Assembly: GCF_000442645.1 (NCBI RefSeq)
Contig: NC_021915.1
Location: 2,170,001-2,234,000 of the forward strand
Length of the DNA: 64,000 nt
Direction: 5' to 3'
DNA from: Corynebacterium maris DSM 45190
GTDB taxonomy: Bacteria > Actinomycetota > Actinomycetes > Mycobacteriales > Mycobacteriaceae
Below the pieces are notes generated by a model. The model was not told the DNA's origin, did no database searches, and worked only from the letters and a program-made list of their open reading frames with translations. This document shows positions 34,599 through 42,916 of this stretch, one piece after another; position 1 is the stretch's first letter, and every line of letters starts with the position of its first letter. Both the position numbers and the translations under genes were made by a program.

Positions 34599-35819
34599 AT
34601 GACCAACCCCACCGACATCGTCCTGTGCTCCCCGCTGCGCACCGCAGTGGGCCGGTACGGCGGCGCGCTGAAGAACGTGCCCGTCCAGGACCTGGCCGCC
34701 ACCGTGGTCAAGGCCCTCGTCGACAAGACCGGTCTGAAGGGCGAGCAGATCGACGACCTCATCCTGGGCCAGGCATCCCCCAACGGCGCCGCCCCCGCAC
34801 TGGGCCGCGTCGTCGCCCTCGACGCCGGCCTCGGCGAGTCCGTGCCCGGCATGCAGCTCGACCGCCGCTGCGGGTCCGGCCTGCAGGCCATCGCCACCGC
34901 CGCCGCGCACGTCCAGTCCGGCGCGGCTGACCTGATCATCGCCGGCGGCGCCGAGTCCATGTCCGGAGTCGAGTACACCGTCGACGCCGACGTCCGCTGG
35001 GGCAAGAAGGGCGGCAACATGGTCTTCCGCGACCGTCTCGCCGAGGCTCGCGAGACCGCCGGCGGCAAGAACCACCCGATCCCCGGCGGCATGATCGAAA
35101 CCGCCGAGAACCTCCGCCGCGAGCACGACATCGAGCGCGAGGCCCAGGACAAGATGGCCTACGAGTCCCACCAGCGCGCCGTCGCCGCGCAGGAGCAGGG
35201 CCTGTTCGACGCGGAGATCGTCCCCGTGACCATCCCGCAGCGCAAGGGTGATCCGATCGTCTTCGACACCGACGAGCACCCGCGCGGCGACACCACCCTG
35301 GAGAAGCTGTCCACCCTGCGCCCGATGATGGGCCGGCAAGACGACGAGGCCACCGTCACCCCGGGCAACGCCTCCGGCCAGAACGACGGCGCCGCCGCCG
35401 TGGTCGTCACCACGGCCGCCAAGGCCGAGGAGCTCGGCCTGACCCCCGTCGCCAAGCTCTCCGGCTGGGCCGTCGCCGGCGTCGCCCCGGAGACCATGGG
35501 CATCGGCCCGGTCAACGCCACCGCGAAGCTGTTTGAGCGCCTCGGCCTGACCTTCGACGACATCGACCTGATCGAGCTCAACGAGGCCTTCGCCGCCCAG
35601 GCGCTGGCGGTGCTCAAGGAGTGGGGCATCTCCGCGGACGACGAGCGCCTCAACCCGGTCGGCTCCGGCATCTCCATGGGCCACCCGGTCGGCGCGACCG
35701 GCGCCCGCATGATCGTCACCGCCGCCCACGAACTCGCCCGCTCCGGCAAGCACCGCGCACTGGTGACCATGTGCATCGGCGGCGGCCAGGGCATGGCGGC
35801 CGTCATCGAGACCGTCTAA
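34599..35819 (+). CDS. pcaF: 3-oxoadipyl-CoA thiolase
   Basis: PcaF cleaves beta-ketoadipyl-CoA to succinyl-CoA and acetyl-CoA, the final step of the pathway. The 406-residue thiolase has the nucleophile Cys91 (DRRCGSGLQA), His362 (GHPVGATG) and Cys392 (MCIGGGQG). It is preceded by AGAAAGG. It lies in the pcaR-pcaF-pcaD unit, while the CoA-transferase is divergent next to it. Length and motifs are standard. Confidence 0.94.
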   Translation: MTNPTDIVLCSPLRTAVGRYGGALKNVPVQDLAATVVKALVDKTGLKGEQIDDLILGQASPNGAAPALGRVVALDAGLGESVPGMQLDRRCGSGLQAIATAAAHVQSGAADLIIAGGAESMSGVEYTVDADVRWGKKGGNMVFRDRLAEARETAGGKNHPIPGGMIETAENLRREHDIEREAQDKMAYESHQRAVAAQEQGLFDAEIVPVTIPQRKGDPIVFDTDEHPRGDTTLEKLSTLRPMMGRQDDEATVTPGNASGQNDGAAAVVVTTAAKAEELGLTPVAKLSGWAVAGVAPETMGIGPVNATAKLFERLGLTFDDIDLIELNEAFAAQALAVLKEWGISADDERLNPVGSGISMGHPVGATGARMIVTAAHELARSGKHRALVTMCIGGGQGMAAVIETV

Positions 35820-35846
35820 CCCAGTTTTACAAGGAGTGACACGACA

Positions 35847-36608
35847 ATGATTCTGCACCACGTTGAATACGGATCCGGCCCGGCCGTGGTCCTGCTCGGC
35901 TCCATCGCCTCCACCACGGACATGTGGCTGCCGCAGCTCGACGCGCTGAGCTCGGGCCACCGCGTCATCGCCCTCGACCACCGCGGCCACGGCCTGTCGC
36001 CCGACCCGGAGGTCGAGCCGGGCGAGACCACCATCGACGACCTTGCCAACGACGTCTTGGAGACGCTCGACAGCCTCGACGTCACGGAGTTTGCCGTCGT
36101 CGGCCTGTCGCTGGGCGGGGCCCTCGCCCAGTACCTGGCCGCGACCTCCGAGCGCGTCACCCGCGCCGCGTTCCTGTGCACCGCCGCCTACTTCGGCGGA
36201 GCCGACAAGTGGAACCCGCGCGCCGAACTCACCCGCGCCGAGGGCGTCGCCCCGATGCTGGAAGGCGTCGTCGGACTGTGGGTGACCAAGGGCTTCCGCG
36301 GCGCCCTGCCGGCCACGACCGACTGGTACCGCGCGATGATCTCCACCACCCGCGGCATCGGCTACGCCGCCTGCTCGGACGCGCTGGCCGGCTGGGACTT
36401 CCGGGAGCGCCTGTCGGAGATCACCGTCCCGGTGCTCACCCTCGCCGGCGCGGAGGACGAGTCCACTCCCCCGGCCGCGCTGCAGACCATCGCCGACGGC
36501 GTCGCCGGCCCGGCCACCACCGTGACCGTGACCCCGGGCGCGCACGTGCCCACCTACGAGGCCGCGGACCAGGTCAACGAGGCCCTCACGGCCTTCTTGG
36601 CCGGTTAG
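35847..36608 (+). CDS. pcaD: 3-oxoadipate enol-lactonase
   Basis: This alpha/beta hydrolase opens beta-ketoadipate enol-lactone, the compound where the catechol and protocatechuate branches meet. The 253-residue protein has nucleophile Ser88 in GLSLGG and a late acid and histidine (AGAEDEST, PGAHVP). It is a stand-alone PcaD, not fused to PcaC; pcaC is separate about 9 kb away. AAGGAG precedes the ATG. A strong bidirectional terminator lies 17 bp after the stop. Confidence 0.92.
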   Translation: MILHHVEYGSGPAVVLLGSIASTTDMWLPQLDALSSGHRVIALDHRGHGLSPDPEVEPGETTIDDLANDVLETLDSLDVTEFAVVGLSLGGALAQYLAATSERVTRAAFLCTAAYFGGADKWNPRAELTRAEGVAPMLEGVVGLWVTKGFRGALPATTDWYRAMISTTRGIGYAACSDALAGWDFRERLSEITVPVLTLAGAEDESTPPAALQTIADGVAGPATTVTVTPGAHVPTYEAADQVNEALTAFLAG

Positions 36609-36625
36609 TCACGCCTGAAAAGACG

Positions 36626-36664
36626 ACGCCGCCGTGCCCCCGATTTCCGGGGCCACGGCGGCGT
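36626..36664. terminator. Bidirectional rho-independent terminator
   Basis: A perfect 11-bp stem (36626-36636 with 36654-36664) has further inner pairing. It is followed by TTCTTTTG on the plus strand and TCGTCTTTTC on the minus strand. It separates the convergent pcaD and the oxidoreductase gene. Confidence 0.85.
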
Positions 36665-36678
36665 TCTTTTGTCGGTGG

Positions 36679-37371
36679 TCAGCCGACGTAGTCGACGCCC
36701 TGCTCGAGCGCCTTCTCGATCGGGGTGTCGCCGTCGTAGAAGTTTACGGTGCAGCCGATCGAGGCCGGGTTGTCCACCGCCGCGGCGACCACCCGGGCCA
36801 CGTTCGCCCGGGAGGTGGCGGGCGTCTGCGTGCCCGATTCATCCAGCTGCGCCACGGTGATCTTTCCGGTGGGCTCCTCCAGCGTCAGCTCCGTGGGGCC
36901 CAGCACCGTCCAATCCAGGCCGCTCTTGATGCGCAGGTAATCGTCCGCCTGCGCCTTGGCGTTGAAGTAGGCGTACATCGTCTCGCCCTCGTCGACGCCG
37001 GGGAAGACGCCGTCGACGAGCCGGGAACCGTAGAAGGACACCATGATGAAGCGGTTGACGCCGACGGCCCGGGCGGCGTCCATCGTGCGGATCGCGGCGT
37101 CGCGGTCCAGCGCCCACGTGCGCTCGTCATCGCCGCCGCCGACGCCGGCGGACCAGACCACGGCGTCACTTCCGGACAGCACCTCGGCGATGCCGTTCTC
37201 GTCGAGCTTTTCGACGTCCGCGACCATCGCCTTCGCCCCAGTCGCCTCCACATCGGCGGTCTGCTCCTCTTTACGGATGATCGACCGCACCGTGTGGCCA
37301 GCCTCCACCAACAGCGGAGCGGCGAGCAGCGCGACTTTTCCGTGGCCGCCGATGATCGTGACGTTCGACAT
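36679..37371 (-). CDS. NAD(P)-binding oxidoreductase (atypical SDR / NmrA-like)
   Basis: This 230-residue Rossmann protein has the dinucleotide motif IIGGHGKVALLAAPLL (5-20) and an atypical-SDR pattern (SAGVGG, then YGSR and YAYFNAKAQADDYL with Tyr and Lys). Such proteins are often NADPH sensors or quinone-type reductases; the reaction is unknown. It is divergent from the LAL regulator and convergent with pcaD. Related corynebacteria have pcaO directly after pcaD, so this gene is an extra between them. Confidence 0.8.
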   Translation of the reverse strand: MSNVTIIGGHGKVALLAAPLLVEAGHTVRSIIRKEEQTADVEATGAKAMVADVEKLDENGIAEVLSGSDAVVWSAGVGGGDDERTWALDRDAAIRTMDAARAVGVNRFIMVSFYGSRLVDGVFPGVDEGETMYAYFNAKAQADDYLRIKSGLDWTVLGPTELTLEEPTGKITVAQLDESGTQTPATSRANVARVVAAAVDNPASIGCTVNFYDGDTPIEKALEQGVDYVG

Positions 37372-37462
37372 GAAAACACTCTCCTTGACACTTGTGTCTG
37401 CGCCCCTGTCTGGGGCGCCTCGCCCGCCACCCTACGGAAAAGCCCGGCAGTAAGCTGAGCGC
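37372..37462. promoter_or_regulatory. Divergent oxidoreductase / LAL regulator control region
   Basis: In 91 bp there is GACAC-TT-GTGTC (37387-37398) and a 7-bp hairpin GCGCCCC/GGGGCGC (37400-37418). Either could be a protein-binding site for the adjacent regulator. Confidence 0.35.
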
Positions 37463-39457
37463 ATGAGTCATCCTCTGATCACGCGCCTGGCGCACCTGGT
37501 GACCTCGCGGATCCCCGGACAGGGCCACCTCCTGCTCCTCGACGGCGCCACCCGCCGCCTCTTCGACGAACTCGCCCACGCCCTGGCCGAAGAACGCGTG
37601 CACCGGCTCCAACTCCTGCCCCACAACCGTCACCAACCCGGATCGGTCAGCGCCCTGCTGCCCTCCCCGCCCGCCGCGGTCACCCTCATCGACGACCTCG
37701 ATTTCATCGACGACGACTCCCTGCGCACCCTGCTCACCGCCATCCACCAAGGGCCCCAACCCCGCCCCGTGGTCATCGCCGCCGCGAGCGAAGAACGCGT
37801 CACCCGCTTCGCCACCGCCACCTATCGGGTGCCGCCGTTGTCGCTGGCGCAACTGGCGGACTACGTCCACAACCGCACCGGCGCCCCGCTGCCCGTCGCC
37901 GCACTCGAAGACATCCGCCGCCGCACCGGCGGGCGCCCCGAGCGCATCGACGAACTGCTCGACTCCTACCCCGCCGACCACTGGCACCGCCCGTCGCCAC
38001 CCACCCCGGGCTCCCTGCGCGCCGCCGAGGAACACGCCCGGCGCGGCGACGTCTCCACCGCCTGGGTGCACCTGACTGACCCGGCGGCCGCAGCGGAGGG
38101 TGAGGCCGGGCGTCGAGAAGCCGTCGAGGGCTATCTTTCCTTGTACTCCGGGCACCGCCAGCGGGCGCGGGAATTGATTCGGCCCGGTTCCGTGCGCGGG
38201 CCGTTGCTCGCCCTGGCGGACTGGCAGCCGCGGCAGCTGCTGCAGCGCGCCACCGAGGCCGCCGCGCACGCGGTGCCCCGCACCGATGAGGCCGACGAGG
38301 CCCACGCCCTGGTCATGCTGGGGCGCACCGTAATCACCGGGGCCACCCCGAAAGCCGTGCCCCGGATGCACACCGACGCCGGGCGCCAGCGACTGGCGTT
38401 GCTGCGTGGCTGGGTGTCGCTGGCCCACGACGATCCGCTCAGCGCGCGGGAGCACCTGCGGCTGCGGGCCGGGGAGACGCCGTTGTTGCGGATCTGGCAG
38501 GACGCGTGGCTGGCGCGCACCCAGTATGTCCTCGGCGATCTCGCCGGCGCGGCGGAGACGGTGGAGCGCGGCTTGGCCAGCGCGGAGTCGCGCGGGGTGC
38601 GCCTGCTGGAGCCGTTGCTGTTGTGGACCGCCGCGCAAACCGCCGGCATGCGCGGCGACGCGGCCTTGCGCCGTTACTATTTCTCGCGGATGACCGTGGG
38701 CGAAGACGCTTTCCTGCTGCAGCGCCTGCCCGCGGCCATGGGCCGGATGATCGTCACCGCCTCCTCGGCGGATTTGCCCGTGGCGCTGCGCGCCGGCGCC
38801 GATCTCGCGCGCATCGTGGCGCTGACCGACACCCAACACCCGGGTTTCTGGCCGTGGGAAGACATCTACGCCTCCACGCTGCTGCGGGCCGGGCGCGTGG
38901 ACGAAGCCGACGAATTGATCAGCGCCGCCGAATCCCGTCACTTGCCCTCTGGGTTGTCCTCGCTGAACGCGAAGAACGCCATGATCCGCGCCACCATCCG
39001 GCTGCAGCGCGGGGAGAAGAAAGCCGGGTTCGCCACCTTCGACGACGCCGTCGCCGCCCTCGAGGGCCGGCACATGCCGACCTACCTGGCGCGGGTGCTC
39101 TTCGAATACGGGCAGGCCTTGCGCCGCTACGGTCGCCGCTCCCAGGCGGACGAGATCTTCGGGCGCGCCGGGGAGGTCTACACGGAGATCGGGGCGCCGA
39201 CCATGGCGCGGAGGTGCGCGGCGGAGCGCCGGGCCAGCGGAGTGGGCGAGCGTTCGGAGACCCGGCTGGGGTTGACCCCGCAGGAAGAGCAGATCGCCTT
39301 ATTGGTGGCGGACGGGGCGTCGAACCGGTCGGTGGCGCAGCAACTGACGTTGTCGACGAAGACGGTGGAGTACCACTTGACGCGCGTGTACAAGAAGCTG
39401 GGGGTGCCGGGCCGGCGCGAGCTGCGTGGCCTGTTCGACCCCCTGGACAAGGAGTAG
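37463..39457 (+). CDS. pcaO: LuxR-family LAL-type regulator with degenerate Walker A, PcaO-like
   Basis: This 664-residue regulator has a C-terminal LuxR HTH (about 604-660, LTPQEEQIALLVADGASNRS). It is a clear paralogue of BenR in this window; the C-terminal ~330 residues align well. The N-terminal ATPase region keeps a Walker-B-like VTLIDDLDF but the P-loop position reads LLLLDGATRR, with no GKT. About 200 residues of the TPR-like middle present in BenR are missing. C. glutamicum PcaO, an LAL activator of pca genes, occupies the equivalent place after pcaD, so this is probably its orthologue. Name by position and family, not proof. Confidence 0.72.
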   Translation: MSHPLITRLAHLVTSRIPGQGHLLLLDGATRRLFDELAHALAEERVHRLQLLPHNRHQPGSVSALLPSPPAAVTLIDDLDFIDDDSLRTLLTAIHQGPQPRPVVIAAASEERVTRFATATYRVPPLSLAQLADYVHNRTGAPLPVAALEDIRRRTGGRPERIDELLDSYPADHWHRPSPPTPGSLRAAEEHARRGDVSTAWVHLTDPAAAAEGEAGRREAVEGYLSLYSGHRQRARELIRPGSVRGPLLALADWQPRQLLQRATEAAAHAVPRTDEADEAHALVMLGRTVITGATPKAVPRMHTDAGRQRLALLRGWVSLAHDDPLSAREHLRLRAGETPLLRIWQDAWLARTQYVLGDLAGAAETVERGLASAESRGVRLLEPLLLWTAAQTAGMRGDAALRRYYFSRMTVGEDAFLLQRLPAAMGRMIVTASSADLPVALRAGADLARIVALTDTQHPGFWPWEDIYASTLLRAGRVDEADELISAAESRHLPSGLSSLNAKNAMIRATIRLQRGEKKAGFATFDDAVAALEGRHMPTYLARVLFEYGQALRRYGRRSQADEIFGRAGEVYTEIGAPTMARRCAAERRASGVGERSETRLGLTPQEEQIALLVADGASNRSVAQQLTLSTKTVEYHLTRVYKKLGVPGRRELRGLFDPLDKE

Positions 39458-39489
39458 GTGGGAGATGGCGGGCAACAACAAAGTTCCGG

Positions 39490-39818
39490 GGCGGTCGATG
39501 CTGCACAAGACGCCATATCGCAGGCGCTGATTCGCTCCTGCATGCGCAACACCGGCCAGACCTGCTACATCCCCACCCGTATCCTCGCCCTGGCGTCGTG
39601 CTACGACGAAGTGGTGGACATGGCCGCCGAGACCATCTCCTCCGCCGCTCAGGATCGCCCGCCAGATCGACTCCGGTTCCGTGGGCATCAACTTCTTCGG
39701 ATCCAACCACTCCGCCCCCTTCGGCGGCCGGCACGACTCCGGACTCGGCGTGGAATACGGGCTTGAAGGTCTGCACGCCTACCTGTCCTACAAGTCGATT
39801 CACCGCCGCATCCGGTAG
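39490..39818 (+). pseudogene. Aldehyde dehydrogenase remnant
   Basis: Two disconnected pieces of an aldehyde dehydrogenase lie in different frames. The first, about 39495-39650, reads AISQALIRSCMRNTGQTCYIPTRI and includes the catalytic cysteine. The second, 39654-39818, reads the family C-terminus SGSVGINFFGSNHSAPFGGR and ends YLSYKSIHRRIR before a stop. The N-terminal half and the segment between the pieces are gone. It follows the LAL regulator. The lost gene may have oxidised an aromatic aldehyde to feed the pathway, but this is inference. Confidence 0.85.
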
Positions 39819-39831
39819 GTCTGGGCTATGT

Positions 39832-39883
39832 GTCACTGACGGCGGTTGTCCTTATATATATAAGGACAACCGCCGTCAGTGAC
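39832..39883. repeat. Perfect 52-bp palindrome (likely bidirectional terminator)
   Basis: Each 26-nt half (outer end GTCACTGACGG, centre TTATAT/ATATAA) is the exact reverse complement of the other, with no loop. It overlaps the last three codons of the minus-strand gene ending at 39876 and follows the aldehyde-dehydrogenase remnant. A transcript from either strand would fold into a long stem with an A/U-rich tip. Confidence 0.9.
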
Positions 39884-40337
39884 GCGCAGTGATCTTCTCG
39901 ATCGCCGTGATGACGTCCTCGACGGCGTCGGAAGACACCAGATAGGAATGCGCCGCAGCGTCGATGCGAACGGTTTCTCCGCCGACGAGATAGCCGGTGT
40001 CCCGCCCGGTTTGCCCGACGAACCGCAGACCCGCCCCTTCTTTGATGCCCGTGACCGGCCCCCGGCTCACGCCGGTGATCGAACTTGCCGGGATGGTCTC
40101 GGAATTGCCCAGCATGGACACCGTCACGCCATCGGACCGCACCGTCAACTTCACCCGCAGCGCCAGCAGGCCGAGGGCCAGCGCGGCCGCCGCCACGAGC
40201 ACCGTCACCCCGATCGCGGTGACCGGCGAGCTTCCGATCACGGACCACGCGACCACCATAATCCCCAGCGCCGCCATGACCATAAGGATGAGGACGGGGC
40301 CGTTCAGTCGTCTGATGAAGGTGTGCTCGTCGGACAT
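39876..40337 (-). CDS. Membrane protein with PH-like C-terminal domain, unknown function
   Basis: In this 153-residue protein two hydrophobic segments (about 14-34 and 39-61) are followed by a beta-rich domain of about 90 residues (VKLTVRSDGVTVSMLGNSETIPASSITGV) that resembles the bacterial PH-like domains of small actinobacterial membrane proteins. No catalytic residues are visible. It is divergent from the SDR gene. Its stop codon lies inside the 52-bp palindrome. Confidence 0.7.
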   Translation of the reverse strand: MSDEHTFIRRLNGPVLILMVMAALGIMVVAWSVIGSSPVTAIGVTVLVAAAALALGLLALRVKLTVRSDGVTVSMLGNSETIPASSITGVSRGPVTGIKEGAGLRFVGQTGRDTGYLVGGETVRIDAAAHSYLVSSDAVEDVITAIEKITARH

Positions 40338-40551
40338 CAGCAGCTTCTTTCTGGTCAGGCAGAGCGGACAGTGCAGTGCCCGGTCGCCGCGGGCATAAGA
40401 AAAAGGGGGTATTTTCGTGCGCGTAGCGAACCTGTTTTTTCGGCCCTGAACAGCGAATTCGTCGATATTTCATCATATAATACGGCCAGTCGCCAACCGG
40501 CCGGGGGTAGCCTCGATGCAGCGATCTGTGCCGTAGAGCACAATGCCCCCT
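40338..40551 (+). promoter_or_regulatory. Control region of SDR-benE unit
   Basis: GTGCGCGTAGCGAAC (40417-40431) matches the pcaH-upstream dyad at 13 of 15 positions. A consensus TATAAT -10 lies at 40476-40481, with no good -35, giving a leader of about 65 nt. The region is AT-rich around 40432-40490 compared with its surroundings. Confidence 0.5.
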
Positions 40552-41268
40552 ATGAGCATCCCCACCGATAAAAAGATCGCAATTGTAACGGGCGCCTCCT
40601 CCGGCATCGGCAAGGCCACTGCGGGGGCACTCGCCCAGGAGGGCTGGCACGTCATCGCCGCCGCCCGCCGCACCGACAAAATTCAGGCCGTAGCCGACGA
40701 GGTCGGCGGCACCGCCATTGAACTGGACGTGACGGACCAGGAGTCCGTCGACCGGCTCACCGCCCAGGTCGAGCGCGTCGACCTGCTGGTCAATAACGCC
40801 GGCGGCGCCATGGGGCTGGACTCCATCAAGGACGCCGACCTCGACGACTGGCAGTGGATGTACGACGTCAACGTCCTCGGCACCCTGCGCATGACCAAGG
40901 CGCTGCTGGACAAACTCATCGCGTCTGAAGGCCACGTCATCAACATCGGCTCCATGGCCTCCTTCACGGCCTACGCCGGCGGCGCCGGCTACAACGCCGC
41001 CAAGTTCGGCGAAGGGGCGCTCACCCGCGTGCTGCGCCTCGAGCACGTCGGCGACCCCGTCCGCGTCACCCAGATCGACCCGGGCCGCGTCGAGACGGAC
41101 TTCTCCCTCGTCCGCTTCAAGGGCGACCAGGACAAGGCGGCGGCCGTGTACGCCGACAAGCTCAACTTGTCTGCGGCCGACGTCGCCGAATCCATCCGCT
41201 GGGTCGCCTCCCAGCCCAAGCACGTCAACATCGACCACATCCACATCATGCCCCGCGACCAGGCTTAA
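40552..41268 (+). CDS. Short-chain dehydrogenase (3-hydroxy acid / serine dehydrogenase type)
   Basis: This 238-residue classical SDR has TGASSGIG (13-20), NNAGGAMG, a catalytic Ser near INIGSM and YNAAK. The sequence resembles the YdfG-type NADP-dependent 3-hydroxy acid dehydrogenases, which act on serine, L-allo-threonine or malonic semialdehyde, so no aromatic role is implied. ATG 40552 (MSIPTDKK) is preferred; ATG 40543 is in frame. It is followed 26 bp later by benE and probably co-transcribed. Confidence 0.82.
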   Translation: MSIPTDKKIAIVTGASSGIGKATAGALAQEGWHVIAAARRTDKIQAVADEVGGTAIELDVTDQESVDRLTAQVERVDLLVNNAGGAMGLDSIKDADLDDWQWMYDVNVLGTLRMTKALLDKLIASEGHVINIGSMASFTAYAGGAGYNAAKFGEGALTRVLRLEHVGDPVRVTQIDPGRVETDFSLVRFKGDQDKAAAVYADKLNLSAADVAESIRWVASQPKHVNIDHIHIMPRDQA

Positions 41269-41294
41269 GACGCCCGCGCGGAACAAGGACACCC

Positions 41295-42686
41295 ATGAAA
41301 CTCTCTCCCCTGCTCGCGGTCGAACGGCCGGAACTGCCCCGCCCCACGCTGCGGGACATTCGCCGCGACCTGGGCCCGCAGGAGATCGGCAACGGTCTGG
41401 TGGCGCTGGTGTTCTCAGCCTCCGGCCCGATCGCCGTCATCCTGGCCGCGGCCGCGGCCGGCAACCTCAGCCCGGACCAGACCTCCTCCTGGATTCTCGG
41501 CGCCTTCCTCGGCAACGGCATCCTCACCCTGCTGCTGACGTACCTGTACCGCAGCCCCCAGGCCTACTTTTGGACCATTCCCGGCACCGTCATCGTCGGC
41601 GACGCCCTGATGCACCTGAGCTTCGGCGAAGTCATCGGCGCGTATCTGGCCACGGGCGTGCTCGTCTTCCTGCTCGGATGGACGGGCTTGATAGGGCGCA
41701 TCATGGCCTTGCTGCCGGCGACGATCGTGATGGCGATGGTCGCCGGCATCTTCCTGCGCTTCGGGCTCGACCTGATCACCGCCGCCGTCGACGACCCGCT
41801 GATCACGATCTCCATGATCGTGGTGTTCGTCGGTCTCACCGTCTTCCCGAAGATCGCGGCGGTCGCGCCACCGGTGGCGATCGCCGCGGTCGTCGGCACG
41901 CTCATCGCGTTCGCCGCCGGCCGGGTCGACTCCGGGATCTTCGACGACGGCGTGGTCGCCGCCCCAGTGCTCACCACGCCGGAGTTTTCCCTCGGCGCCA
42001 TGATGGAGCTCGTCCTCCCGCTCGCGATCACCGTGGTCATCGTCCAGAACGGCCAGGGCGTGGCGGTGCTCTCCGCCGCCGGCCACAAGCCCAGCGTCAA
42101 CCTCGCCTCCGCGGCCAGCGGCCTGGTGTCGATTCCGATGGCGTTCATCGGCAACGTCACCACTTGCCTGACCGGCCCGACGAACGCCCTGATCATTTCC
42201 GGGCCGAACAAGGAACGCCATTACACGGCCGCCATGGTCACCGCCGTCGGCGCCATCGTCGTCGGCTTGTTCGCCCCCGCCTTCGTCGGTTTCATGTTGG
42301 CCATGCCCGCCTCCTTCATCGCCGCCCTGGCCGGCATCGCGATGCTCACCCCGCTGAAGAACGCCTTCCTCGCCGGTTTCAAGGGGGCGTACTCCACGGG
42401 CGCACTCGTGTGCTTCCTGGTCACCGTCTCTGAGCTGACGCTGCTGGGCATCACCGCACCGTTCTGGGGCATCGTCTTCGGTTGCCTCGTCGCCTGGCTG
42501 CTGGACCCGAAACCGCAGAAGGCGGCGCCGGTGACGGAAGAAAAGGACAAAGGCACCGTGGCCGACTCCACCGAGAGGGCCGCGAACACTGAGGCTACGT
42601 CGACGAAGGCGCCGGAGGCCTCCACTTCCAGCCCCGCCGCTTCCGTTCCTTGCGAGCACGACGTCAGGTCCGGTGCACGACGCTGA
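41295..42686 (+). CDS. benE: BenE family benzoate/H+ symporter
   Basis: This 463-residue membrane protein has 11-12 hydrophobic segments and the BenE features IGNVTTCLTGPTNALI and NGQGVAVLSAAGHKP. The last ~60 residues form a hydrophilic Ala/Thr/Glu tail. It imports benzoate for benABCD. In C. glutamicum benE lies beside benK; here it is 20 kb away and follows an SDR gene. AAGGA lies 5 bp before the ATG. Confidence 0.9.
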   Translation: MKLSPLLAVERPELPRPTLRDIRRDLGPQEIGNGLVALVFSASGPIAVILAAAAAGNLSPDQTSSWILGAFLGNGILTLLLTYLYRSPQAYFWTIPGTVIVGDALMHLSFGEVIGAYLATGVLVFLLGWTGLIGRIMALLPATIVMAMVAGIFLRFGLDLITAAVDDPLITISMIVVFVGLTVFPKIAAVAPPVAIAAVVGTLIAFAAGRVDSGIFDDGVVAAPVLTTPEFSLGAMMELVLPLAITVVIVQNGQGVAVLSAAGHKPSVNLASAASGLVSIPMAFIGNVTTCLTGPTNALIISGPNKERHYTAAMVTAVGAIVVGLFAPAFVGFMLAMPASFIAALAGIAMLTPLKNAFLAGFKGAYSTGALVCFLVTVSELTLLGITAPFWGIVFGCLVAWLLDPKPQKAAPVTEEKDKGTVADSTERAANTEATSTKAPEASTSSPAASVPCEHDVRSGARR

Positions 42687-42769
42687 CTCTTTATGCCCCG
42701 CGCGCTCCCCTGGGCGGACGTGAACTGTGAACGGTTCCGCCCGGGGGAGTCGCCGTTTCCATGCCCGCC

Positions 42770-42785
42770 CACTATGCGCGCGCAT
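42770..42785. repeat. Second copy of CACTATGCGCGCGCAT
   Basis: The first 16 bases of the 20-bp palindrome at 17779-17798 recur here between convergent benE and the MFS gene. The 10-mer ATGCGCGCGC also occurs in the nearby terminator loop from 42847. Confidence 0.7.
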
Positions 42786-42835
42786 CGCCGGCCCCGCGGC
42801 GCCAACGCCTGCGGAAGATTCCGTGCATGCAGAAA

Positions 42836-42869
42836 ACCCCGTCACCATGCGCGCGCCTGGTGACGGGGT
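42836..42869 (-). terminator. Rho-independent terminator of the pcaH operon
   Basis: A perfect 11-bp stem (42836-42846 with 42859-42869) is followed on the minus strand by TTTTC. It lies about 50 bp after the stop of the transporter gene that ends the pcaHGBC-pobA-transporter operon. Confidence 0.85.
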
Positions 42870-42916
42870 CGGACAGCCGCGCGGGCGTTCCGCGCTGAGG
42901 CGACTGCGGCCAGCGG

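Noticed and set aside
39458..39766. 102-residue frame after the LAL regulator as an intact gene
   Set aside because: It holds only part of an aldehyde dehydrogenase and changes frame before the family C-terminus, so it is a remnant.
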